Assembly (NCBI GenBank): GCA_020627985.1
Contig: JAHDFV010000008.1
Coordinates: forward strand, 1 to 35,170
Direction of reading: 5' to 3'
DNA length: 35,170 nucleotides
Source: Saprospiraceae bacterium
GTDB lineage: Bacteria > Bacteroidota > Bacteroidia > Chitinophagales > Saprospiraceae
The position numbers were made by a program, and so were the translations under genes. Below the pieces are notes generated by a model. The model saw nothing but the letters and a program-made list of their open reading frames with translations, was not told where the DNA came from and ran no database searches. Shown here piece by piece: positions 1 through 8,408 of the stretch (position 1 is its first letter; the number at the start of each line of letters is the position of its first letter).

Positions 1-34
1 TCGCACTTATTTCATCAGGTTTTACATCAACCAT
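1..34 (-). CDS. atpA: ATP synthase F1 subunit alpha, N-terminus only (truncated by window edge)
   Basis: Minus-strand ATG at 34 reads MVDVKPDEISA, like Bacteroidota AtpA N-termini, directly downstream of atpH in the usual gene order. Confidence 0.72.
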   Translation of the reverse strand, partial: MVDVKPDEISA

Positions 35-130
35 TTTCCGAGTATTTAATAATTTATAAAAAGCCCTTTTTCTGATCTGATATCGTCCATAACGAATTGG
101 AACTTATTGACGATACAAACAAGATGGGTA

Positions 131-691
131 TTAAAATTCTTTTACATATTGATTGCCCTCAAACTCTTTCTTTAAAAGAGCTAATTTATGAGCAACACTT
201 GTATCAAATCGTTTATTATCGAATTCAATAACGAATCCTCCTAATAATTTTTCATCGACCTCTACTTCAAGATCAATATGATCATCAGTAGCATCAGATG
301 CTTCAATTTGTTTTTTGATCGAAGCGATTGCATCATCCGCCAAAGGCGTAGCTGTAATTAATTTTACAGATGAAATATGCTTCAATACTTTATATTGCAA
401 TCGAAATTCTTTTGCAATCGCAGGCAATTGAGATTCTCTTCCTTTTCTTAAAATAATATCAAAAAAAGTAGAGGTCAATTTATCCATTTTATCTCCTAGG
501 ATAGCATCAAAAATGGCTTTCTTCTTATCTGATTTGATGACAGGGCTTTTTAGCATTAAGCTAAAATCTCTGTTAGATGCTACTTTTTCAAATAGTTCTA
601 AATCAGATAATATTTTATCTAACTTACCTTGTTCAGATGAAAGCTCAATCAAAGATTTTGCATATCTGGAAGCTATTCGTTGTACACTCAT
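131..691 (-). CDS. atpH: ATP synthase F1 subunit delta
   Basis: 186 aa, MSVQRIASRYAKSLIELSSEQGKLDKI...; C-terminal LEVEVDEKLLGGFVIEFDNKRFDTSVAHKLALLKKEF is typical of the OSCP/delta family; gene order. Confidence 0.93.
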   Translation of the reverse strand: MSVQRIASRYAKSLIELSSEQGKLDKILSDLELFEKVASNRDFSLMLKSPVIKSDKKKAIFDAILGDKMDKLTSTFFDIILRKGRESQLPAIAKEFRLQYKVLKHISSVKLITATPLADDAIASIKKQIEASDATDDHIDLEVEVDEKLLGGFVIEFDNKRFDTSVAHKLALLKKEFEGNQYVKEF

Positions 692-758
692 ACGATTAGA
701 TATTGAGATTTTATTCGTTTAGTCATTACTAGAATGATTAAACTTGGTAAAATCTAAA

Positions 759-1268
759 TTAAGATAATTTGATATCGTCCACTAATCCTTTTACAAAGGA
801 AACTTGCGCTGGATCACCTTTCAATTCTTTTTTAAGAATTTTTTCAGCGATATCTAATGCCATTTGACCTGCATCATTTTTGATGGTTACCATTGCCTCC
901 ATCTTTCTGTTTTCAATTTCTTCTAAAGCAGAATCTACTTTAATCCGAAATTCGCTATCTGCTTTCTCTTTCTGCTCTTTTCTATAAGATTCAGCAGCTT
1001 CTTTAGCTTGCAATAAGATTTGAGAACGCTCTTCTTTGGCCTGGTCTAGTAACACTTGGTGCTCAGACTTAAGGTTCGCCATTTCTTGACGAGCCATTTT
1101 AGCTTCATCCAATGCTTTTTGGATATCTGTTTCTCTCTCTTTTAATGCTCCAGCTATTGGCTTGAAAGCAAATTTTGACATCAAAAACCAAAATAATGAG
1201 AAGATTAAAATGGTCCATAACATTAACCCTGGTTCAGGGATAAACGGGTAAAATTTTGCTATAATCAT
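759..1268 (-). CDS. atpF: ATP synthase F0 subunit b
   Basis: 169 aa; N-terminal TM followed by a long charged coiled-coil (KPIAGALKERETDIQKALDEAKMARQEM); between atpH and atpE. Confidence 0.93.
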   Translation of the reverse strand: MIIAKFYPFIPEPGLMLWTILIFSLFWFLMSKFAFKPIAGALKERETDIQKALDEAKMARQEMANLKSEHQVLLDQAKEERSQILLQAKEAAESYRKEQKEKADSEFRIKVDSALEEIENRKMEAMVTIKNDAGQMALDIAEKILKKELKGDPAQVSFVKGLVDDIKLS

Positions 1269-1372
1269 GATGTATAATATTATATCGAATTATAATTTTT
1301 TTCTTAAAAAGGATGACACCTTAACCAACCGTTAAGCTATCATCCTTATTTCTCTGACGAGCGTCTTCTTTC

Positions 1373-1651
<279 letters not shown>

Positions 1652-3043
1652 TTAATGATGTGCTTCTTCTACTGCTGCTCCAATATAAGCCGCAGAAAGA
1701 ATACAGAATACAAATCCTTGAATGAAGGCGACTAATAACTCAATTGCCATCATAAACATGGTTAATGGTATTGCCATTGCAGTTCCTAAGATTGATCCTC
1801 CAGTACTACCAGCTTGTGTCATGGTAGGCGCTCCTCCGAAAATAAAGATCAAACTCACGAAAATGACCAATACAATGTGACCTGCGGTGATATTGGCGAA
1901 TAAACGCAACATCAGTGTTACAGGCTTAATAAACATACCCATGATCTCTACTGGAGTTAAAATAACTTTAACCCAAGCAGGTACACCAGGCATCCAAACG
2001 ATGTGCTCCCAGTAATGTTTATTACCATTAATTGTTGTTAGTATAAAAGTGAACACCGCTAATACCGCTGTTACACTTAAACTTCCTGTTACGTTACCCG
2101 ATCCAGGAAAGAAAGGTATTTGCCCAATTAAATTTAATCCTACTATAAAGAAGAATACAGATAAAAGATAAGGAAGGAATTTATCTGCTTTGTGTCCAAA
2201 GAACGGAACAGCAACTTCATCTCTAATAAATAGAACAACGGGTTCTAATAAAGATTGGATTCCTTTAGGTGCCATTCCTTTTCTAGTAACATAAGCTTTT
2301 GCTGCTGTACGGAATAAAAGGAATAAGATTAAAAATCCTAAAAGCATTGTGAATACATTCTTCGTAATTGAGAAATCATAGAAAGAAGTAATACCCCCTC
2401 CTAAAATTCCACCATCTAGAGTAGATTTTTCATGTAGTTCTAAACATTTACCATTATAACTCACGGTATACAGTGGTAATTCTTTACCATCTTTCATGAT
2501 GTCTTCATGGCCATAACAACCTACTTCTACTTTTCCCATTGGGAAAGAAGAATCAACTATTCTCATTACAGTTCCATGAACCATAACATATCGATCTATT
2601 GCATATTTACCGTTTCCATGACCTGCATTACCAAATGAACTTGATAACATTGCTTTGAAGCCATCATCAGATTTCAAGAAACAAGGTAGGGGAACATAAA
2701 AATCACCAAAAACATGAAATTGATTAAAATCCATGATGTGGTGAAACGCTATTTTACCTGCATCGAATTTATCATCATGCTTTCCACAATCACAGTGGTG
2801 ATGACCATGACCGTGATCATCATGATGTGCAGCATTTTGTTTATGGTCATGCCCAGAGTGATCATGTCCACTATGGTTATGTCCTGAATGATCATGTCCA
2901 GAATGGTCGTGACCTTGGTGAGTACTATGGTCATGCCCTTTGTGATCATGTCCATGTCCTGAATGGTCTTGTGCCGTTAGGTAACCTAGCGTCAAGAACA
3001 TTATACTTATCAAACAAATTATCGTTTTCCTCATCAAATCCAT
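1652..3043 (-). CDS. atpB: ATP synthase F0 subunit a with N-terminal signal peptide and His-rich extension
   Basis: C-terminal half has subunit-a motifs (LMLRLFANITAGHIVLVIF, ELLVAFIQGFVFCILSAAYIGAA); N-terminus is a signal-like segment followed by (GHDHS)n. Confidence 0.92.
   Translation of the reverse strand: MDLMRKTIICLISIMFLTLGYLTAQDHSGHGHDHKGHDHSTHQGHDHSGHDHSGHNHSGHDHSGHDHKQNAAHHDDHGHGHHHCDCGKHDDKFDAGKIAFHHIMDFNQFHVFGDFYVPLPCFLKSDDGFKAMLSSSFGNAGHGNGKYAIDRYVMVHGTVMRIVDSSFPMGKVEVGCYGHEDIMKDGKELPLYTVSYNGKCLELHEKSTLDGGILGGGITSFYDFSITKNVFTMLLGFLILFLLFRTAAKAYVTRKGMAPKGIQSLLEPVVLFIRDEVAVPFFGHKADKFLPYLLSVFFFIVGLNLIGQIPFFPGSGNVTGSLSVTAVLAVFTFILTTINGNKHYWEHIVWMPGVPAWVKVILTPVEIMGMFIKPVTLMLRLFANITAGHIVLVIFVSLIFIFGGAPTMTQAGSTGGSILGTAMAIPLTMFMMAIELLVAFIQGFVFCILSAAYIGAAVEEAHH
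2777..2968 (-). repeat. GHDHS-type His-rich repeat-coding segment in atpB
   Basis: DHSGHGHDHKGHDHSTHQGHDHSGHDHSGHNHSGHDHSGHDHK...HHDDHGHGHHHCDCGKH: 25 His in 64 residues, with an imperfect DNA repeat (tggtcatgtcc variants). Confidence 0.9.
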
Positions 3044-3075
3044 TAATTTTCGAGATTTCCCGCTTAATTTTGCTG

Positions 3076-3083
3076 CAAAGGTA
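3076..3083 (-). promoter_or_regulatory. Putative Bacteroidota -7 box (TACCTTTG) for the atp operon
   Basis: Minus-strand TACCTTTG matches TAnnTTTG, about 33 nt upstream of the atpB start; no clear -33 TTTG. Confidence 0.5.
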
Positions 3084-3304
3084 GTTTATTTCAGTCTTAT
3101 ATGGAACGGAATCGAAGAAAATTTTTCGGAAAAACGAAGAAAATATGGAAGAGTTTTAGTATCTGAATATCAACATTATATATATGTGTTGCTATTACTT
3201 TTATTTACAATAAATTCTTTCATATTAGAATGATTTACCATCTTTTCATTTCTTAATACTTGTCATTTCAGAATAATATTTGGCGACCTAAATAATGTTA
3301 AAAT

Positions 3305-3562
3305 ATGAGCTTACCCAGCTATACTCAAAATCAATTGGCTTTGCGCAATGGACAAGATATGAAAGAGATTTGGGTGGCCTATAAAGGAGTCATTTATGAT
3401 GTAACCGAAAGTAAGCTTTGGCGCAATGGTAAACATTACGAACATTGGGCTGGACAAGACCTCAGTCAAGAATTAGAACAAGATGCGCCTCATATGGATG
3501 AAGTCTTTTTAAAATTTGAAGCGGTAGGTACTTTAGTATTTAAAAAGCGCCCTCCTCAATAG
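3305..3562 (+). CDS. Cytochrome b5-like heme/steroid-binding domain protein
   Basis: 85 aa; WVAYKGVIYDVTESKLWRNGKHYEHWAGQDLSQELEQDAPHMDEVFLKFEAVGTL resembles short bacterial cyt-b5-like domains. Confidence 0.8.
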   Translation: MSLPSYTQNQLALRNGQDMKEIWVAYKGVIYDVTESKLWRNGKHYEHWAGQDLSQELEQDAPHMDEVFLKFEAVGTLVFKKRPPQ

Positions 3563-3582
3563 ACATTTGTATGAAGCGTTAC

Positions 3583-4998
3583 TTATAATTTTATCGTTAA
3601 GCCTGCATTCAAGGCGTATTGAAGGCTTGATGTATTCATTTCATAAACATTAGAATGACCATACTGATTCCAATGTATACTTGGACTTAACACGATTCCT
3701 ATTTTTGAAGTCAGCCTGTACTTTACAAAGGGAGATGTTCTATAAGACATGAATAAAGTATTATAAGGTCTTGTCTCCTTTGCTTTTCCTATTTCTACAA
3801 TTTCATTAGAAGAGTTGATTGTTTTACCTTTTTGTTGATACATATAATTTAATCCTATTCCTGCACTTATCCCCAATTCCATCTTTTTCATTTCTTTGTA
3901 CCAACCTATTTCTAATGGTACATTTATACTTCTATATTTATTATGCCATTTAATTGTTCGATGCGCTTTTGCAGGTATCGTTTCTAAACCAACTGAACTC
4001 ATTCGTTCCATTGTTGAATCTGATACATGAAGAATATTAAATTCAACTTGATTTTCATTAAATTCTATTCCTGATTTTACAAACCAATTTTTTCCTTTTT
4101 TTAAGGTAGCTTGGATTCCTGTAGAATAACTCATTTCATTTTGATGTGTTTCTTTTAGTTTTTCACTAAAGGATGAATTACTATTATATTTTTGATCTAT
4201 AATATTAATTCCACCCATTACGCCTAACTCCCATTGTTTTGTTACGTTCTTTTTGGCTGTCTTTTTTTTCTGATTTACAACATGAATTAATTCAATTTTT
4301 TCTTTTACATCATCAATTACAAATACAGATTCTAACATTGGCAATTCAAATAATATTTTTTTCTTTTCAACTTCAATTTCTTTATCCTCAAATATTACTA
4401 ATGAATGATCCATAATTAATATCTTATCTTCTTTTAATTCTTGTTTCGGAGTTATTATATTTTTAATCGATGTATTTAAATTAGAATGAATTGTTGATCT
4501 GATTTTATCATTTAAAACAAGCTCACTATTTATTTTTTCTTCTTGAATAATTTCAATTGAAGTAAAATTTTTATTATTTATTTTTTTAGCTTCATCATTT
4601 TGAGTCCATTTATTTTTTTGATTAATTCCTTCATTTCTTTCTACTAATGTTTCAAGCAATTCATTTTCTTGAGTTATAGTTTTATTATTTTGATTAATAA
4701 TAAATCCTTCTCCCTTATTTTCTATATTATTCGTATTTGAATTAATTTTCTTTTCTGTTGCAACAAATGCTTCTTGTTCTATTTCATTATCAATATGATT
4801 CAATACGAAAAAAGCTGACATTCCTAATATTCCTAAAAAGAAGAAAATAAAGAAAAAACGCTTTTTCCTTTTCTTTTTGCCCCCTTCTTGATTTAATGTA
4901 TTTTCTATCCCAGACCAAATAGCATTTTCGTCTATTCCTTCTAGAGATTGCGCTCCATTAAATCGTTCTTTAATATTTTGTAAAATTTCTTTCATCAT
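3583..4998 (-). CDS. Putative trans-envelope protein: cytosolic N-term, single TM, long low-complexity linker, C-terminal outer-membrane beta-barrel-like domain
   Basis: TM at about residues 48-66 (FFFIFFFLGILGMSAFFVLN) after a KKKRKKR stop-transfer-like cluster; C-terminal ~215 aa looks like PorT/OMP_b-brl repeats (WELGVMGGINII..., YSTGIQATLKKGKNWFVKSGIEF...); 17 nt downstream of the sigma factor gene. Confidence 0.7.
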   Translation of the reverse strand: MMKEILQNIKERFNGAQSLEGIDENAIWSGIENTLNQEGGKKKRKKRFFFIFFFLGILGMSAFFVLNHIDNEIEQEAFVATEKKINSNTNNIENKGEGFIINQNNKTITQENELLETLVERNEGINQKNKWTQNDEAKKINNKNFTSIEIIQEEKINSELVLNDKIRSTIHSNLNTSIKNIITPKQELKEDKILIMDHSLVIFEDKEIEVEKKKILFELPMLESVFVIDDVKEKIELIHVVNQKKKTAKKNVTKQWELGVMGGINIIDQKYNSNSSFSEKLKETHQNEMSYSTGIQATLKKGKNWFVKSGIEFNENQVEFNILHVSDSTMERMSSVGLETIPAKAHRTIKWHNKYRSINVPLEIGWYKEMKKMELGISAGIGLNYMYQQKGKTINSSNEIVEIGKAKETRPYNTLFMSYRTSPFVKYRLTSKIGIVLSPSIHWNQYGHSNVYEMNTSSLQYALNAGLTIKL

Positions 4999-5015
4999 TT
5001 ATTTCTTTTTAATAT

Positions 5016-5579
5016 TCATTCACCCCTTGCTGGAATATTAAAATTACTAAACTGTTCGGCACTAATTCTTTTACTGATCCAAGCTTTTGCTCTAGACATT
5101 CTTTTTCTAGAAAGTGATTCATCTATTTCTAATAATTCTGCAATTTCTTTATGTGAAAAACCATCGATGAGAAATAAATTAAATACTTGAAAATAATTTT
5201 CAGGCATTTTCTTTAAAAATTGCATCATTTCTTCGTTTGAATATTTTGAAAAAACAATCGGATCAACTTTCATTTTAAAACTAGGTAATGCAATATCAAA
5301 AGCTAAAAATTTATTTTTTTTATTATTTTGTTTCAAGCAGCAGTTAATCGTTATTTTTATCGCCCAATTAATAAACTTTCCTTTTACTGGATCAAATTGA
5401 TCTAATTTAGAAAATAAATTAATGAAGGTTTCTTGTAACACGTCATTCCCATAGGTTAAATCATTTAAATATCTTTTACAAACTGCATTTAAATAAGGTA
5501 ATAATTGATGATACAATTGTTTTTGTGCAAGCCGATCCTTGGCTTTACATAAAACAATTATTTCATTATTTACCTTCAT
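5016..5579 (-). CDS. ECF-type RNA polymerase sigma factor
   Basis: 187 aa; region 2-like (GNDVLQETFINLFSKLDQFDPVKGKFINWAIKITINCCL) and region 4-like HTH (FNLFLIDGFSHKEIAELLEIDESLSRKRMSRAKAWI). Confidence 0.92.
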   Translation of the reverse strand: MKVNNEIIVLCKAKDRLAQKQLYHQLLPYLNAVCKRYLNDLTYGNDVLQETFINLFSKLDQFDPVKGKFINWAIKITINCCLKQNNKKNKFLAFDIALPSFKMKVDPIVFSKYSNEEMMQFLKKMPENYFQVFNLFLIDGFSHKEIAELLEIDESLSRKRMSRAKAWISKRISAEQFSNFNIPARGE

Positions 5580-5617
5580 AAAAAAAATGAATTTTTATAG
5601 ACATTCTTAAAAAACTT

Positions 5618-5649
5618 TGATGAAACAGTTGCGAACAACTGCTTCACCA
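5618..5649 (-). terminator. Hairpin between the Cys-rich lipoprotein gene and the sigma factor gene (terminator/attenuator candidate)
   Basis: TGATGAAACAGTTG-CGAA-CAACTGCTTCACCA, 12 of 14 pairs; on the minus strand it is followed by AAAG then TTTTTT. Confidence 0.55.
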
Positions 5650-5687
5650 AAAGCCCTTCAACTAAAATTTAAAACTATACCTATTAA

Positions 5688-7385
5688 TTATTCACACTGA
5701 CAATTCGGAGTTACATAGCCTTGTCCTCCATTAGCTGTTATACAAGGATCTCCAATATAACCTAAACCTGGACATTCTTCATTTTCAAAAATTTCACATT
5801 CACAATCTGGATTCACTAAACCAAACTGTCCTGTAGCATTAAAACAAGGATCTCCAATATATGCTTCTAAACTTGGACAATCATAAACACCTTGTCCAGG
5901 TGAAGATTCACATTCGCAATCTTCATTTGCTATTCCTAATTGACCATCAGACGTAATACAAGGCTCTCCATAATTGGCTTCAATATTAGGACAATCAAAT
6001 CCTCCATTATTCGGTTCTACTTCACATTCACAATTTGGATTCACAAAACCAAACTCTCCTGCATTATTAAAGCATGGATCACCGATGAAAGCCTCTAAAC
6101 TTGGGCAATCAAATGGAACACCTCCTTTATCTTGAATACAATCGCAATCAGGAGTTACAAATCCAATCACACCATTTTCTGTCAAACAAGGTTCTCCTAC
6201 CATTAATCCTAATTCAGGACAATCTTCAAATTGAGGATCATCTAATGCTTCACAAGCACAATCTTCATTGACATAACCAAATTCGCCATTATCGGTGAAA
6301 CAAGGCTGACCAAAGTATGCCTCTAAATCAATACAATCATAAACACCGCCCTGATCTGGCGTATGCGCACATTCACAATCTTCATCTATACAACCAACTT
6401 CTCCAGAATCTGTAATACAAGGTTCGCCATAATTCAATTCTAAATTCGGGCAGTCCCAATCCATATCAGGATGCTCCATTATGATACATTCACAAGCAGG
6501 ATTTACAAATCCAAATTCGCCATCAGCTGTAAAACAAGGATCTCCAATAAATGCTTCTAGATTTTCACAATCAAATTCAATTCCAGGATTTGAAATGTAA
6601 TCACATTCACAATTTTGACTAATACTTCCAATCATTCCATTTTCATTAATACATGGTTCGCCATAATTTACTTCTAAGTCATGGCAGTCATATAAACCAC
6701 TTTGATCAATAACTTCACATTCACAATCTTCATTTACAAATCCAAATTCATAGTTATTATTAAAACAAGGTTCTCCAAAATAAGTACCTAGAGCGGGACA
6801 ATCGTATTCGCCTCCTTGGTCTGGTGTGTGAGCACATTCGCAATCTTCTGTGATACAACCTACATCCCCATTTTCAGTGATGCATGGATATCCAATGTTT
6901 ACTTCTAATCCTACACAATCCCATGTTCCAGTTGGATTTGTATTTTCTAATATTTCACATTCACAAGCAGGATTCACAAATCCAAATTCCCCATTATCAT
7001 TAAAACAAGGTTCTCCAACATATGCTCCAAGATCTGGACAATCTACTCCTTCAGGTGCATTATTTACATGTTCACAATCACAATTTTCTGTAACCGTTCC
7101 TACAATCCTATTACCTATTAAACAAGGATCTCCAAAATTTGAAGCTATATCTGGACAATCAAATTCTCCTACTACATTAATGATTTCACATTCGCAATTG
7201 GGATTCACTAAGCCAAGTTCCCCTGTTGCTGTTGTACAAGGCTCACCAAAAAATGCTTCGATAGCGGGACAATCATAATCTTCTGTCAAAACAGTATCAT
7301 CAACGTTTTCATCATCACAAGAAGCCAATATTAAAGTACAACACATTACTGTCATACAAATCCATAACCAATTTAAATTTTTCAT
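5688..7385 (-). CDS. Predicted lipoprotein made of about 14 Cys-rich repeats
   Basis: ORF is 5688-7418 but the better start is the ATG at 7385 (MKNLNWLWICMTVMCCTLILASC, lipobox). Body is repeated [YFW]DCPxLEAxxGEPCFxxxGEFGFVNPxCECE units. Confidence 0.85.
   Translation of the reverse strand: MKNLNWLWICMTVMCCTLILASCDDENVDDTVLTEDYDCPAIEAFFGEPCTTATGELGLVNPNCECEIINVVGEFDCPDIASNFGDPCLIGNRIVGTVTENCDCEHVNNAPEGVDCPDLGAYVGEPCFNDNGEFGFVNPACECEILENTNPTGTWDCVGLEVNIGYPCITENGDVGCITEDCECAHTPDQGGEYDCPALGTYFGEPCFNNNYEFGFVNEDCECEVIDQSGLYDCHDLEVNYGEPCINENGMIGSISQNCECDYISNPGIEFDCENLEAFIGDPCFTADGEFGFVNPACECIIMEHPDMDWDCPNLELNYGEPCITDSGEVGCIDEDCECAHTPDQGGVYDCIDLEAYFGQPCFTDNGEFGYVNEDCACEALDDPQFEDCPELGLMVGEPCLTENGVIGFVTPDCDCIQDKGGVPFDCPSLEAFIGDPCFNNAGEFGFVNPNCECEVEPNNGGFDCPNIEANYGEPCITSDGQLGIANEDCECESSPGQGVYDCPSLEAYIGDPCFNATGQFGLVNPDCECEIFENEECPGLGYIGDPCITANGGQGYVTPNCQCE
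5691..7277 (-). repeat. 14-unit tandem repeat of about 36-40 codons, alternating A/B unit types with a 4-unit higher-order period
   Basis: Units parsed by eye from the translation; the AHTPDQGG linker occurs after units 4 and 8, and units 3-5 align with units 7-9. Confidence 0.85.
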
Positions 7386-7680
7386 TATTTTATATTTTTC
7401 TGATCTAACAATTTTCAAGGTGCACGCCTTTTACATACATATATATCTGAAAACGCAAACGAATGTGACACTAACAAGCCACTTTTTTAAAATCTTGAGG
7501 TAAACAAAATGACTTCTTTAAGTAAATAAAAAATAAAACAACTATCCTTCAAATAAGATTTTAATGAATCAATTGTCATTTATCATTCTTTTCAAAAAGA
7601 TCGCATTCTTATTCCTTCTTCTCAAATTAATATTAAATAGTTTTCGTAGATGAAGCAGATTCAATTATCTTCACATTTAT

Positions 7681-8337
7681 ATGATATCTGGAATAGACAT
7701 TTGCAAATCTTATGGAAACCTTGAAGTACTAAAAGGAGTTAATATTGAAATTAACAAGGGAGAAATTGTATCCATTGTTGGTAAATCGGGCGCAGGTAAA
7801 AGTACCTTATTACATATTTTAGGAACATTAGATGAATTTGATTCTGGTGACCTTATTATCAATGGTATTAAGGTTGGTGAATTATCTCAAAAGGAAATTG
7901 CTCAATTTCGAAATCAACATATTGGTTTTGTTTTTCAATTTCATCATTTAATGCCAGAATTTACAGCACTAGAAAATGTATGCTTACCTGGTTTTATTGG
8001 TAAAAAAGACACCAAAAAAACCAGAGAACGAGGTACCGAACTCTTAAAATATCTCGGTTTATCTAAAAGAATGAGTCATAAGCCAACTCAATTATCTGGT
8101 GGAGAACAACAAAGAGTCGCTATGGCTCGTGCTTTAATAAATAATCCAGCTGTTGTTTTTGCTGATGAACCAACAGGAAATCTTGATACGTCTACTTCAG
8201 AAGAGTTACATAAATTGATACATGAATTAAGGAAAGATTTTGATCAGACTTTTGTTATTGTTACTCATAATAACGAAATGGCGCAACTATCCGACAAAAT
8301 TTTGACCATGAAAGATGGTTTAATCATTCAAGTTTAA
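7681..8337 (+). CDS. lolD: ABC transporter ATP-binding protein, LolD-like
   Basis: Walker [10 protein letters not shown], signature [15 protein letters not shown], Walker [13 protein letters not shown]; LolD/MacB-type length and motifs. Confidence 0.85.
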   Translation: MISGIDICKSYGNLEVLKGVNIEINKGEIVSIVGKSGAGKSTLLHILGTLDEFDSGDLIINGIKVGELSQKEIAQFRNQHIGFVFQFHHLMPEFTALENVCLPGFIGKKDTKKTRERGTELLKYLGLSKRMSHKPTQLSGGEQQRVAMARALINNPAVVFADEPTGNLDTSTSEELHKLIHELRKDFDQTFVIVTHNNEMAQLSDKILTMKDGLIIQV

Positions 8338-8373
8338 ATGCAGTTTTAATTTTGATCCATTCAGAATTTAAAA

Positions 8374-8405
8374 AATCCCAAGGCGAATTCGCTTTGGGAT
8401 TTTTT
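8374..8405. terminator. Bidirectional intrinsic terminator between convergent lolD and M28 peptidase genes
   Basis: AATCCCAAGGCGAATTCGCTTTGGGATT flanked by an A-run and a T-run. Confidence 0.85.
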
Positions 8406-8408
8406 TAT

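Noticed and set aside
2749-3084. ORFs 2749..2955 (-) and 2827..3084 (+) across the His-rich part of atpB
   Set aside because: Shadow frames created by the low-complexity His-repeat DNA inside the well-supported atpB frame.
6850-7278. 142-aa plus-strand ORF opposite the Cys-rich repeat gene
   Set aside because: Antisense open frame produced by repeat-biased codons; no recognisable domain, and the opposite strand carries a clear repeat lipoprotein.
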